The notes below the pieces were generated by a model. The model worked only from the letters and a program-made list of their open reading frames with translations. It was not told the origin of the DNA and searched no databases. From Micromonospora sp. C28SCA-DRY-2 (lineage in GTDB: Bacteria; Actinomycetota; Actinomycetes; Mycobacteriales; Micromonosporaceae): a stretch of 64,000 nucleotides of DNA. The position numbers and the translations under genes are program-made. This document shows, piece by piece, positions 57,321 to 64,000 of this stretch; the first letter of the stretch is position 1; each line of letters begins with the position of its first letter. The stretch lies in assembly GCF_030519475.1 (NCBI RefSeq), contig NZ_JAUMKD010000001.1:806001-870000 (forward strand). Direction: 5' to 3'.

Positions 57321-58033
57321 GCTCGGCCCCCGTCCGCGGCATCGGAGGGTTCATCGGCCGCGGTGCCGGACGATCCGTCGCCCGCGGTGCCGGGCCCGCC
57401 GGCGGACTCCGCTCGCGCCGCCAACAGCGCGTCCAGCTGGCCGCGCCGCGGGAAGATCTGGAACTGCGTGGTCATCGCGACGCGTTCCGACCCGTCACCG
57501 GCCCGGTCCGCCGCCCGGTCCCGATACCGCACCAGCAGGGCCATCATGTCGTCGGCGAGCTGCTGCGCCTCGGCGGCGCTCAGGCTGACCGTGAGGTCGC
57601 TCATGCTGGCCGCCCGCACCCACTCCTGCGGCCAGTCGGCCAGCTCGGTGATGGACTGCTCGACGTTCTCCGCGTACATCCGCGCGACCGTGCGCAGGTA
57701 CGCCTCGCCGAGTTCACGTTCCGGCGCGTCCCGGTCCGGAGCGTCGAACCAGGTCGAGCGATGCACCGCGCGCCAGAAGCGTTCCCGGCCGCGACCCAGC
57801 TCGGGCGCGTCGGTGACGAAGCCGTGCGCGGCCAGGGTGCGGAGGTGGTAGCTGGTCGCCGCGCTGGACTCGCCGAGCCGGGCGGCCAGTTGGGTGGCGG
57901 TCTGCGGGCCGTCGTGGCGCAGCGAGCCGAGCAACCGCAGGCGCAGTGGATGGGCCACCCCGCGCAGGGTCCGGGCGTCGAGAACCACGTCCTGGGTGGC
58001 GTCGTACCCGGGCTTGTGTGAATCAGCGCTCAT
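57317..58033 (-). CDS. ArsR-like winged-helix transcriptional regulator
   Basis: 238 residues. HTH_20/ArsR-type domain: DARTLRGVAHPLRLRLLGSL, ATQLAARLGESSAATSYHLR, TLAAHGFV. The C-terminal half is a helical extension and a Gly/Ala/Asp-rich tail. No metal-binding Cys motif. The ATG at 58033 is 6 nt after TATCTT (leaderless), with a 20-bp palindrome over the -35. Confidence 0.92.
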   Translation of the reverse strand: MSADSHKPGYDATQDVVLDARTLRGVAHPLRLRLLGSLRHDGPQTATQLAARLGESSAATSYHLRTLAAHGFVTDAPELGRGRERFWRAVHRSTWFDAPDRDAPERELGEAYLRTVARMYAENVEQSITELADWPQEWVRAASMSDLTVSLSAAEAQQLADDMMALLVRYRDRAADRAGDGSERVAMTTQFQIFPRRGQLDALLAARAESAGGPGTAGDGSSGTAADEPSDAADGGRA

Positions 58034-58039
58034 GATGCC

Positions 58040-58068
58040 AAGATAGCTTTGCAAAGAAATCTTTGCAA
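58040..58068 (-). promoter_or_regulatory. Promoter and palindromic operator of the ArsR/MFS operon
   Basis: TTGCAAAGAAATCTTTGCAA at 58049-58068 is a perfect palindrome with 8-bp arms and AAAT centre. On the minus strand its outer TTGCAA (58068-58063) acts as -35, a 17-bp spacer follows, and TATCTT (58045-58040) is the -10, 6 nt before the ATG. Confidence 0.75.
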
Positions 58069-58223
58069 CGAGTCCTTGGCATGGCGTGCAGTCGCTAACC
58101 GCGGACGTTCGATCGGGCTCCGGCCGTGCCCTCCACAGCTCCCTGCTCAGTGGCAGGTGCCGCCGGGTCGGCGGGCTCCCGGAGCTGGCGTGCATGCCCT
58201 AGCGTCATGGCATAACGGCACTG

Positions 58224-58415
58224 GTGGTATCGCTCGGGGTGCTCGCGGTGTTGCTGGTCGCGGTGGTTGTTCTCGTGGGCTGGCGAGACCGGCGCCGGCA
58301 CTCTGCGGATGTGGATTCGACAGCGGTCCGCCGCGCCACCGCCGACCAACATCGGCACGAGGTGGAGCGTCACTCACAGTCAGCGAGCAACCACAATCAC
58401 TACCCCCACCTGTAG
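58224..58415 (+). CDS. Small membrane protein (63 aa)
   Basis: 63 residues from GTG 58224: one transmembrane helix (VSLGVLAVLLVAVVVLVGW), a basic RDRRR stop-transfer stretch, and a His-rich tail (NHNHYPHL). TAGCGT at 58199-58204 could be the -10. No ribosome-binding site is clear. The TM-then-Arg layout is protein-like, but this is a guess from one sequence. Confidence 0.45.
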   Translation: MVSLGVLAVLLVAVVVLVGWRDRRRHSADVDSTAVRRATADQHRHEVERHSQSASNHNHYPHL

Positions 58416-58423
58416 TAACTGCC

Positions 58424-58661
58424 ATCCCATCGACGGAACGGTTCGGCAGCTCGATCCGGCTGCCCGACGATGGCTACGACTTCCTGGGCCTCTGCATCGC
58501 GGAGAACGGGTGAAGCCCCGACGATCACGAGCTGATCTACGTCGAGGTGACCGGGCGGGCTCGACGACCGGCCACGGGCGAGCTGGTCGTCTGTTCGATG
58601 CCTGATCGGAAGGGTCGCCAGAACGAGATCAGGGCCGGTCTCATCGACCGGCCCTGAGGGT
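58424..58661 (+). pseudogene. Possible gene remnant with in-frame stop
   Basis: One plus-strand frame reads SSIRLPDDGYDFLGLCIAEN-G, then TGA at 58511-58513, and continues in the same frame SPDDHELIYVEVTGRARRPA, TGELVVCSMPDRKGRQNEIR to a TGA at 58659-58661. The residue mix looks like a real globular protein on both sides. No start codon or ribosome-binding site is convincing. Family not recognised. Confidence 0.35.
58630..58656. terminator. Hairpin beside tRNA-Lys
   Basis: CAGGGCCGGT (58630-58639) and ACCGGCCCTG (58647-58656) with a 7-nt loop, 14 nt past the tRNA-Lys 3' end on the minus strand. Likely ends the tRNA transcript. Confidence 0.55.
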
Positions 58662-58672
58662 GTTACTGCTGG

Positions 58673-58745
58673 TGCGCCGCCAGGGACTCGAACCCCGAAC
58701 CCGCGGATTAAGAGTCCGCTGCTCTGCCAGTTGAGCTAGCGGCGC
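58673..58745 (-). tRNA. tRNA-Lys (anticodon CTT)
   Basis: 73 nt. Acceptor GCGCCGC/GCGGCGC pairs perfectly; D-arm TAGCTCAACTGGCAGAGCA; anticodon loop ACTCTTAAT with CTT; T-arm GGGTTCGAGTCCC-type. Discriminator A, and CCA is encoded (58670-58672 on the complement). Confidence 0.96.
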
Positions 58746-58931
58746 TCGCTGGCAACGGGGAGAACCTTAGCACGGCCCCGGAGCCGGGTTCCAATCCGAT
58801 CCCCGGCTCCCCCCTTCGGTCGAGCTTAAGCCGCGAAAGCGGCAAACACCCCAGGCGTACGGCCACCGGGACCAGCGGAACGGCGCCGATGCGGCACGAT
58901 GTCCGCCAGGTACGCGAGAACAGAGGTGGGG

Positions 58932-60191
58932 ATGGGCAGGTTCGCGCGGGCCGGGGCGATGGTGGGTGCCCTCGGCCTGGTGGCGTCGCTGGCTCTGACG
59001 GGCTGTGGCGACGATCCGAAGAAGGCCGAGTTCGTCGACGCGGCGGCGCCGAGCGCCACCGCCAGCGCCGCGGCCGAACCGTCGACACCGGCCGCCCCGA
59101 CCGGTCCGGCGCTGTCGGTCAGCCCGGCCGACGGGGCGAAGAACCGGCCGGTCAGTTCGGAGATCGGCGCCAAGCTGCCGGACGGCGGGAAGGTGTCCAG
59201 CGTCACGCTGACCACCGCCGACGGCAAGCCGGTCGAGGGCAAGCTGCGTACCGACGGCTCCTCGTGGGTGCCCTCGGCGCCGCTGAAGTGGGGCACCCGC
59301 TACACCGCCACCGTCACCGCCACCGGGGCGGACGGCCAGACCAGCCAGGGCACCAGCACGTTCACCACGATGGCCAAGCCCAGGTCGATGATCAGCTCCG
59401 GGCTCTACCTCTTCGACGACAAGACCTACGGTGTGGCGATGCCGGTGGTCGCCGAGTTCCACCCGGGCATCCCGAAGAAGGACCGGGCCGCGGTGCAGAA
59501 GCGGATGTTCGTCAGCACCGACCCGCCGCAGCCGGGCGCGTGGCACTGGGTGGACAACGGCACCCAGGCCTACTACCGGGCGCCGGAGTACTGGAAGCCG
59601 GGCACCACGCTCACCGTCCGGATCGCGCTGGCCGGCATCCCGCTGAGCAACGGCCGTTACGGCAACGTCGACCGGAAGGCCACCGCCAAGATCGGCCGCG
59701 CCTTCGAGATGAAGGTCGACAACGCCGACAAGCAGATGCGGGTCTACGAGGACGGCCAACTGGTCCGCACCCTGCCGGTCAGCCTGGGCAAGCGGAAGAC
59801 CCCCTCGTCCAGCGGCACCATGGTGGTGATGGAGAAGAAGGAGTCCACGGTCTTCGACACCCGCGACGATCCCGATCCGGCGAACCGCTACGTCACCGAG
59901 ATCGACTTCGCGCAGCGGCTCACCTGGGGTGGCGAGTACATCCACGCCGCCCCCTGGTCGGAGCACGTGCAGGGCCGGCAGAACGTCTCGCACGGCTGCG
60001 TCAACGTGTCGATGGCCAACGCCCGCTGGCTGTTCGGAAAGACGAAGATCGGTGACCCGATCACCATCAAGGGCACCGAGCGGCGGCTGGCTCCCGGCAA
60101 CGGGTGGACGGCCTGGAGCCTGAGCTGGCCGGAGTTCATCAAGGGCAGCGCCCTCCCAGTCCCCGAAGGCGGCGCCGCCCCCGCCCTCTAA
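58932..60191 (+). CDS. Lipoprotein L,D-transpeptidase, copy 1
   Basis: 419 residues. Lipoprotein signal with lipobox LALTG-C (Cys about 26), then a Pro/Ala/Thr-rich linker, two Ig-like domains (about 55-245) and a YkuD catalytic domain with HAAPWSEHVQGRQNVSHGCV; Cys356 is the nucleophile in SHGCVNVS. Such enzymes make 3-3 peptidoglycan cross-links. AGAGGTGGGG sets the ATG at 58932. Tandem with a second copy at 60477. Confidence 0.95.
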   Translation: MGRFARAGAMVGALGLVASLALTGCGDDPKKAEFVDAAAPSATASAAAEPSTPAAPTGPALSVSPADGAKNRPVSSEIGAKLPDGGKVSSVTLTTADGKPVEGKLRTDGSSWVPSAPLKWGTRYTATVTATGADGQTSQGTSTFTTMAKPRSMISSGLYLFDDKTYGVAMPVVAEFHPGIPKKDRAAVQKRMFVSTDPPQPGAWHWVDNGTQAYYRAPEYWKPGTTLTVRIALAGIPLSNGRYGNVDRKATAKIGRAFEMKVDNADKQMRVYEDGQLVRTLPVSLGKRKTPSSSGTMVVMEKKESTVFDTRDDPDPANRYVTEIDFAQRLTWGGEYIHAAPWSEHVQGRQNVSHGCVNVSMANARWLFGKTKIGDPITIKGTERRLAPGNGWTAWSLSWPEFIKGSALPVPEGGAAPAL

Positions 60192-60476
60192 CCCACCCAC
60201 CCCACCCACCCCACCCAACCCCCTCCCTCCCCCGGCCCACCCAGCGTCGATCATGAGGTTGGCGGCGCCGATTCCGGCATTCCGCCCCGCCAACCTCATG
60301 ATCAACCGGCTGGATCCGCAGGTGGGGAGGGGCGGGAGGGGAGAGTTGGTGTCGGAAACATCCGATTACGGACATGATGGTCGGGGTGTTTCACGGCACC
60401 CCTGGCAACGGGTATCCCTCCCCGTGCGTCAGTTGAGAGACGATGGGCAACCGGGGACCACGACTGTGAGGGAATC
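60192..60476. other. Spacer between the two L,D-transpeptidase genes
   Basis: 285 bp with a C-rich CCCACCCCACC tract just after the stop, the long palindrome at 60249-60303 and, near 60350-60440, lower-GC sequence likely to contain the promoter of the second gene. Confidence 0.5.
60249..60303. repeat. Perfect 17-bp palindrome in the transpeptidase spacer
   Basis: GATCATGAGGTTGGCGG (60249-60265) and CCGCCAACCTCATGATC (60287-60303) with a 21-nt centre; with one mismatch the arms extend to 20 bp. Could be a terminator of copy 1 or a copy of a dispersed element; I recall similar GATCATGAGGTTGGC motifs in Micromonospora. Confidence 0.75.
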
Positions 60477-61766
60477 ATGCGAGCTGTCCAGGACCAGCTG
60501 AAGCGCCGCGGTGGGCGGCGCCGCGGGCTCGCGGCGGCCGTACTCGCCGCGGCGCTCGCGCTGACCACCGCCTGCACCGACGGCGGCGGCGACAAGCCGT
60601 CGGGGTGGCAGGCCGGCAGCCAGAACGCCGCGCCGAAGGCCGCGGCCACCATCACCGAGCCGCAGGCCGACGCCAAGGACGTGCCCGCCTCCACCGGCAT
60701 CACCTTCACCACGAAGGACGCCCAGGAGACCACCGTCGAGCTCAAGGACTCGGCCGGCGAGGCGGTCGAGGGCCAACTCGCCGCGGACGGCAAGAGCTGG
60801 CTCCCGGCCGGCGCGCTGAAGTACGGCGAGACCTACACCGCCACCGTCACGGCGACCGGTGACGACGGGCGGCCCGCCACCGCTACCAGCACCTTCACCA
60901 CCATGGCCAAGCCGTCCAAGCAGGTCCGGGTGAGCAGCTTCCTCGGCGACGGCCAGGTGGTCGGCGTCGGCATGCCGCTGATCGTGAAGTTCAGCCGGGC
61001 CGTACCGGAGGACTACCGCGACGACGTCCAGCGCCGGATGACGGTGACCTCCACGCCGGCCCAGGAGGGCATCTGGCACTGGGTCAGCCCGACCGAGGTG
61101 CGCTACCGGCCGAAGGAGTTCTGGAAGGCCAACAGCACAGTCTCGTACCGGGTCCAGGCCGGCGGCCTGCCGATGGGCGACGGCTGGTACGGCCGCGCCG
61201 ACCTCACCGTCGACGTCAAGATCGGCCCGTCGCTGATCATGACGGTGGACAACAAGACCAAGCGGATGACCGTCCGCAAGGACGGCGCGGTGGTCAAGAC
61301 CATCCCGGTCAGCCTGGGCAAGAAGAGCACGCCGTCGTCCAGCGGCACGATGGTGGTGATCGAGAAGCTGCGCAAGACGGTCTTCGACACCTTCGAGGAG
61401 CTCGGTCCCGAGGAGGGCTACCGGACGAAGATCGACTACGCCCAGCGGCTCACCTGGGGTGGCGAGTTCATCCACGCCGCACCCTGGTCGGAGGGGCAGC
61501 AGGGCCGGGTGAACGTCTCGCACGGCTGCGTGAACGTCTCGATGGCCAACGGGGCGTGGCTGTTCGCCAACACCCGCATCGGTGACCCGATCGTGGTCAG
61601 GGGCACCGAGCGGAAGCTGCAGAACGGCAACGGCTGGACGGACTGGAACATGAGCTGGGAGCAGTACGTCAAGGGCAGCGCCCTGCCGTACGAGCCGCCC
61701 GCCGCACCGGGCACGGACGCGACGGCGGACCCGGACATCGCGCCGAGCACGAGCCCGACCGCCTGA
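60477..61766 (+). CDS. Lipoprotein L,D-transpeptidase, copy 2
   Basis: 429 residues. Twin-Arg-like basic start (KRRGGRRRGLAAA), lipobox LALTTA-C (Cys about 33), two Ig-like domains and the YkuD domain with Cys351 in SHGCVNVS. Clearly a duplicate of copy 1: shared blocks include YTATVTATG, TSTFTTMAKP, PVSLGK and QRLTWGGEFIHAAPWSE. GTGAGGGA lies before the ATG at 60477. Confidence 0.95.
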   Translation: MRAVQDQLKRRGGRRRGLAAAVLAAALALTTACTDGGGDKPSGWQAGSQNAAPKAAATITEPQADAKDVPASTGITFTTKDAQETTVELKDSAGEAVEGQLAADGKSWLPAGALKYGETYTATVTATGDDGRPATATSTFTTMAKPSKQVRVSSFLGDGQVVGVGMPLIVKFSRAVPEDYRDDVQRRMTVTSTPAQEGIWHWVSPTEVRYRPKEFWKANSTVSYRVQAGGLPMGDGWYGRADLTVDVKIGPSLIMTVDNKTKRMTVRKDGAVVKTIPVSLGKKSTPSSSGTMVVIEKLRKTVFDTFEELGPEEGYRTKIDYAQRLTWGGEFIHAAPWSEGQQGRVNVSHGCVNVSMANGAWLFANTRIGDPIVVRGTERKLQNGNGWTDWNMSWEQYVKGSALPYEPPAAPGTDATADPDIAPSTSPTA

Positions 61767-61798
61767 GTGCGGCACCCCGGGCCGCACCGGAAAACGAC

Positions 61799-61826
61799 GG
61801 AAGCCCCCTCCGCGGAGGGGGCTTCC
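61799..61826. terminator. Bidirectional terminator between L,D-transpeptidase and tRNA-His
   Basis: Perfect inverted repeat, arms 61799-61812 and 61813-61826 (GGAAGCCCCCTCCG and complement). On the minus strand it is followed by GTCGTTTTCC, so it fits the end of the tRNA-His transcript and also the transpeptidase transcript. Confidence 0.75.
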
Positions 61827-61834
61827 GTCTACCG

Positions 61835-61908
61835 GGTGACTGATGGGAATTGAACCCACGACAACCGGGACCACAACCCGGTGCTCTGCCAACTGAGCTA
61901 CAGCCACC
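61835..61908 (-). tRNA. tRNA-His (anticodon GTG)
   Basis: Acceptor GTGGCTG pairs with CAGTCAC (one G-U); an extra G at position -1 opposite discriminator C is the hallmark of tRNA-His. Anticodon loop TTGTGGT. T-arm GGGTTCAATTCCC. CCA is not encoded. Confidence 0.96.
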
Positions 61909-62013
61909 ATGCCGTCCACCCCGGGCGATCGCCCCGGGCGGGTGCGGACCAATCATAGCCTCACCCCGGCCCGCCGCGTCCAGCGGGTTGCCGCCGCCGG
62001 CGGGCGGCCCGGT

Positions 62014-62604
62014 TCACAGCTGCGCGGCGATCGCCTTGGCGCTCTCCACGTCCGGCCCGGGCAGCGGGACGAAGATCGTCCGCCGGTAGTACTCCAGCTC
62101 CCGGATGCTCTCCCGGATGTCGGCCAGCGCCCGGTGCGCGAGGCCCTTCTGCGGCTGCCCGAAGTACACCCGCGGGTACCACCGGCGGCAGAGCTCCTTG
62201 ATCGAGGAGACGTCGATCATCCGGTAGTGCAGGTGGGCGTCGAGGCGCGGCATGTCCCGGGTGATGAAGCCCCGGTCGGTGGCGATGGAGTTGCCGCAGA
62301 GCGGGGCGGTGCGCGGGTCCTTCACGTAGCGGGTCACGTAGTCGAGGACCATGTCCTCGGCCTCCGCCAGGGTCACCGTCGACCGGCGGACCTCCTCGGT
62401 CAACCCGGACTTGCCGTGCATCGTCGCCACGATCTCCGGCATCGCCTCCAGCGCCGCATCCTCGGCGTGGATCACGACGTCGACTCCGTCGCCGAGCACG
62501 TTGAGGTCGGGGTCGGTGACGAGCGCGGCGACCTCGATCAGCTTGTCCCTGCCGAGGTCCAATCCGGTCATCTCACAGTCGATCCAGACGAGGAGATCAG
62601 CCAC
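62014..62604 (-). CDS. orn: Oligoribonuclease
   Basis: 196 residues. A DEDDh 3'-5' exonuclease that degrades 2-5 nt RNA and pGpG from c-di-GMP breakdown. Motifs: [10 protein letters not shown] (Asp9, Glu11), [12 protein letters not shown], and [11 protein letters not shown]. The GTG at 62604 is 6 nt after TAGGCT (62611-62616, minus), so probably leaderless. Links functionally with the EAL protein at 6.4-9.3 kb. Confidence 0.97.
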   Translation of the reverse strand: MADLLVWIDCEMTGLDLGRDKLIEVAALVTDPDLNVLGDGVDVVIHAEDAALEAMPEIVATMHGKSGLTEEVRRSTVTLAEAEDMVLDYVTRYVKDPRTAPLCGNSIATDRGFITRDMPRLDAHLHYRMIDVSSIKELCRRWYPRVYFGQPQKGLAHRALADIRESIRELEYYRRTIFVPLPGPDVESAKAIAAQL

Positions 62605-62610
62605 CGGGAC

Positions 62611-62616
62611 AGCCTA
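62611..62616 (-). promoter_or_regulatory. Leaderless -10 box (TAGGCT) of orn
   Basis: TAGGCT on the minus strand, 6 nt before the GTG at 62604. Confidence 0.55.
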
Positions 62617-62664
62617 CGCGCAGCCCACGACCCGCGGCTGCGCGCTCCCGGCCGAGCGGACGGT

Positions 62665-62670
62665 TAGGGT
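62665..62670 (+). promoter_or_regulatory. Leaderless -10 box (TAGGGT) of the GT87-like gene
   Basis: TAGGGT ends 6 nt before the GTG at 62677. Together with the orn box it forms a divergent leaderless pair 48 bp apart. Confidence 0.55.
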
Positions 62671-62676
62671 TTGCCC

Positions 62677-63972
62677 GTGCCCGCAAAACCCGCCGCACCG
62701 CCCGCCGTCCTCACCGACGACGCCGGCGGCGGCCGTCGGGTGCGCCGGATCCTCGCCGTGCTGGCGCTCGCCGCCGTGCTGCCGGCGCTCTACCTGCCGG
62801 GCCTGGTGCACGACTTCTTCGACCTGAAGATCTACATGCGGGCGATGGACTGGTGGGCGGCCGGCAACCCGCTCTACGACTACGTGCAGCCGGACCGGGT
62901 GCAGGGCGAGTTGTACTTCACCTACCCGCCCTTCAGCGCGTTGCTGCTGCTGCCGTTCGGGGCGCTGCCGCTGGGCGCCACCGTGGCGATCTTCACAGCG
63001 CTCACCGGGCTGGCCGTGGTGGTCACCACCCGATGGCTGGTCCTGCCCGTGATCGAGCGGCACCACCTGCCCCGGCTGTTCACCCTCGTGGTGGCGGTGC
63101 TGCTCGTGCTCGCCGTGGAGAGCACCCGCGAGACGATCACCTTCGGTCAGATCAACATGCTGCTGGTCGTGCTGATCCTGGCCGACCTGCTCTTCGCCGT
63201 ACCGCAGGGGCGGAAGTGGGCCGGGGTGGGGGTCGGGCTGGCGACGGCGCTCAAGCTCTTCCCCGGCATCTTCATCGTCTACCTGCTGGCCACCCGGCGG
63301 TGGCGGGCGGCGATCGTGGCGAGTGTCACCGCCGCCGCGGCGACCCTGCTCGCCGCGGCCGTCGCGCCGCGGGACTCGTGGCGGTTCTGGACCCACGAGC
63401 TGTGGGCCACCGACCGCGTCGGTCGCACCGACTACACCGGCAACCAGTCGCTGTTCGGGCTGCTCAGCCGGATCACCGCGCCCGAGCAGCCGTCCCGGCT
63501 GGTGTGGCTGCTGCTGGTCGCGGTCGTCGCCGGGTACGGGCTGTGGCGGGCGGTGCGGGCCGCCCGGGCCGGGGACGCGCTGGCCGGGCTGGCCCTGACC
63601 GGCCTGGTCGGGGCGCTGGTCAGCCCGATCACCTGGACGCACCACATCTACTGGTTCATCCCGGCGGTGGTGGTGCTGGTCGACGCCGCCTGGCGCGCCG
63701 ATCCGTCCACCATGGCCGGCATGCGGCGCCGCCGCTGGCTGGCCGCGCTGGCGATCGGCACCATCGCCCTCATCGTGTACGGGGTGGTCACCTTCTACGA
63801 CTGGGGGGTCGCCCCCGCGCGTACCGACTCGCCGGGGGAGTTCCTGGTCCGCAACACGTACGTGCTGCTCAGCCTGCTGCTGCTGGTGACGCTGCCGGCG
63901 CGGCCCACGGTGTCCGGGACGCTGGCACCCGGCCGGGAGAAGTCGCACCAAATGGACGGACTTCCCGAGTAG
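62677..63972 (+). CDS. GT87-family polyprenol-phosphate mannosyltransferase-like protein
   Basis: 431 residues with about 9-10 membrane helices. Motifs of the DUF2029/GT87 family: FDLKIYMRAMDWWAAGNPLY with the acidic pair in the first external loop, LYFTYPPFSALLLLPFGALP, and ALKLFPGIFIVYLL. In mycobacteria such enzymes transfer mannose or arabinose from polyprenyl phosphate to lipoglycans; the substrate here is inferred only. GTG at 62677 is chosen because it sits 6 nt after TAGGGT; a TTG at 62671 is inside that spacing. Confidence 0.88.
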   Translation: MPAKPAAPPAVLTDDAGGGRRVRRILAVLALAAVLPALYLPGLVHDFFDLKIYMRAMDWWAAGNPLYDYVQPDRVQGELYFTYPPFSALLLLPFGALPLGATVAIFTALTGLAVVVTTRWLVLPVIERHHLPRLFTLVVAVLLVLAVESTRETITFGQINMLLVVLILADLLFAVPQGRKWAGVGVGLATALKLFPGIFIVYLLATRRWRAAIVASVTAAAATLLAAAVAPRDSWRFWTHELWATDRVGRTDYTGNQSLFGLLSRITAPEQPSRLVWLLLVAVVAGYGLWRAVRAARAGDALAGLALTGLVGALVSPITWTHHIYWFIPAVVVLVDAAWRADPSTMAGMRRRRWLAALAIGTIALIVYGVVTFYDWGVAPARTDSPGEFLVRNTYVLLSLLLLVTLPARPTVSGTLAPGREKSHQMDGLPE

Positions 63973-64000
63973 CGCCGATCACCGCTAATCTGGTCCCAAC
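63973..64000. other. Window end
   Basis: 28 bp after the GT87-like stop; nothing recognisable. Confidence 0.5.

Noticed and set aside
58511..58513. In-frame TGA as a selenocysteine codon
   Set aside because: No SECIS-like hairpin directly downstream, no known selenoprotein context, and Gly-Ser surroundings; a nonsense remnant is simpler.

Overview
The window is a very high-GC stretch of chromosome from a filamentous actinomycete. The gene order etfBA, NifS-like cysteine desulfurase, mnmA, MetE-like methionine synthase, ligA, RmdB-like GGDEF-EAL protein, gatCAB matches a neighbourhood I recall from Streptomyces. The SARP-type regulator, the many leaderless GTG/ATG genes and two kinds of long dispersed-looking palindrome fit Micromonosporaceae (Micromonospora or a close relative). 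This assignment is inference from content; no 16S rRNA gene is present.

Layout. 1-12.4 kb is mostly housekeeping on the minus strand: the end of a metallophosphoesterase, a transketolase/E1-type ThDP enzyme, gatB-gatA-gatC, a c-di-GMP GGDEF-EAL protein and ligA, then a membrane-anchored MazF/PemK-like protein on plus. 12.4-22.7 kb holds an ADP-ribosylglycohydrolase, a VOC protein, the MetE-like gene, mnmA, the cysteine desulfurase (sulfur donor and tRNA thiolase side by side), a frameshifted RskA-type anti-sigma remnant, a P2-type cation ATPase and etfA-etfB. 23-30 kb holds a GNAT gene with a coupled unknown, DUF202 membrane proteins, a DrrAB-like ABC exporter, an acetolactate-synthase-like ThDP enzyme and an enoyl-CoA hydratase. 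30-42 kb is accessory: paired DUF6232-like genes around a SnoaL-like gene, an Ala-rich coiled-coil protein, rhodanese, a GlxA-type regulator, a secreted protein opposite a SARP-CGNR fusion regulator, ribokinase, ABC systems, and a ROK repressor divergent from a cytosolic-looking GH3 beta-hexosaminidase. 43-53 kb is rich in regulators: a GAF-SpoIIE phosphatase, a STAS antagonist, a membrane protein/DCC/TetR operon with twin operators, a His-rich DUF4396 protein behind a CsoR-type operator, a two-component system, an HTH-Clp_N protein with twin operators, and a MerR/methyltransferase pair. 53-64 kb holds a GH15 hydrolase, a broken DUF421 gene, an ArsR/MFS operon, tRNA-Lys, two tandem lipoprotein L,D-transpeptidases, tRNA-His, oligoribonuclease and a GT87-like mannosyltransferase.

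The most interesting signals are regulatory. At least eight genes start exactly 6 nt after a TANNNT-like -10 box and look leaderless. Two promoters carry paired perfect palindromes placed over the core elements (44.75 kb and 51.75 kb). One ABC operon appears to be entered through a 10-codon leader whose stop overlaps the ABC start. The SARP + ABATE/CGNR zinc-finger fusion and the HTH + Clp_N protein are the most unusual architectures. No CRISPR array, prophage, intact insertion sequence or large biosynthetic cluster was seen.
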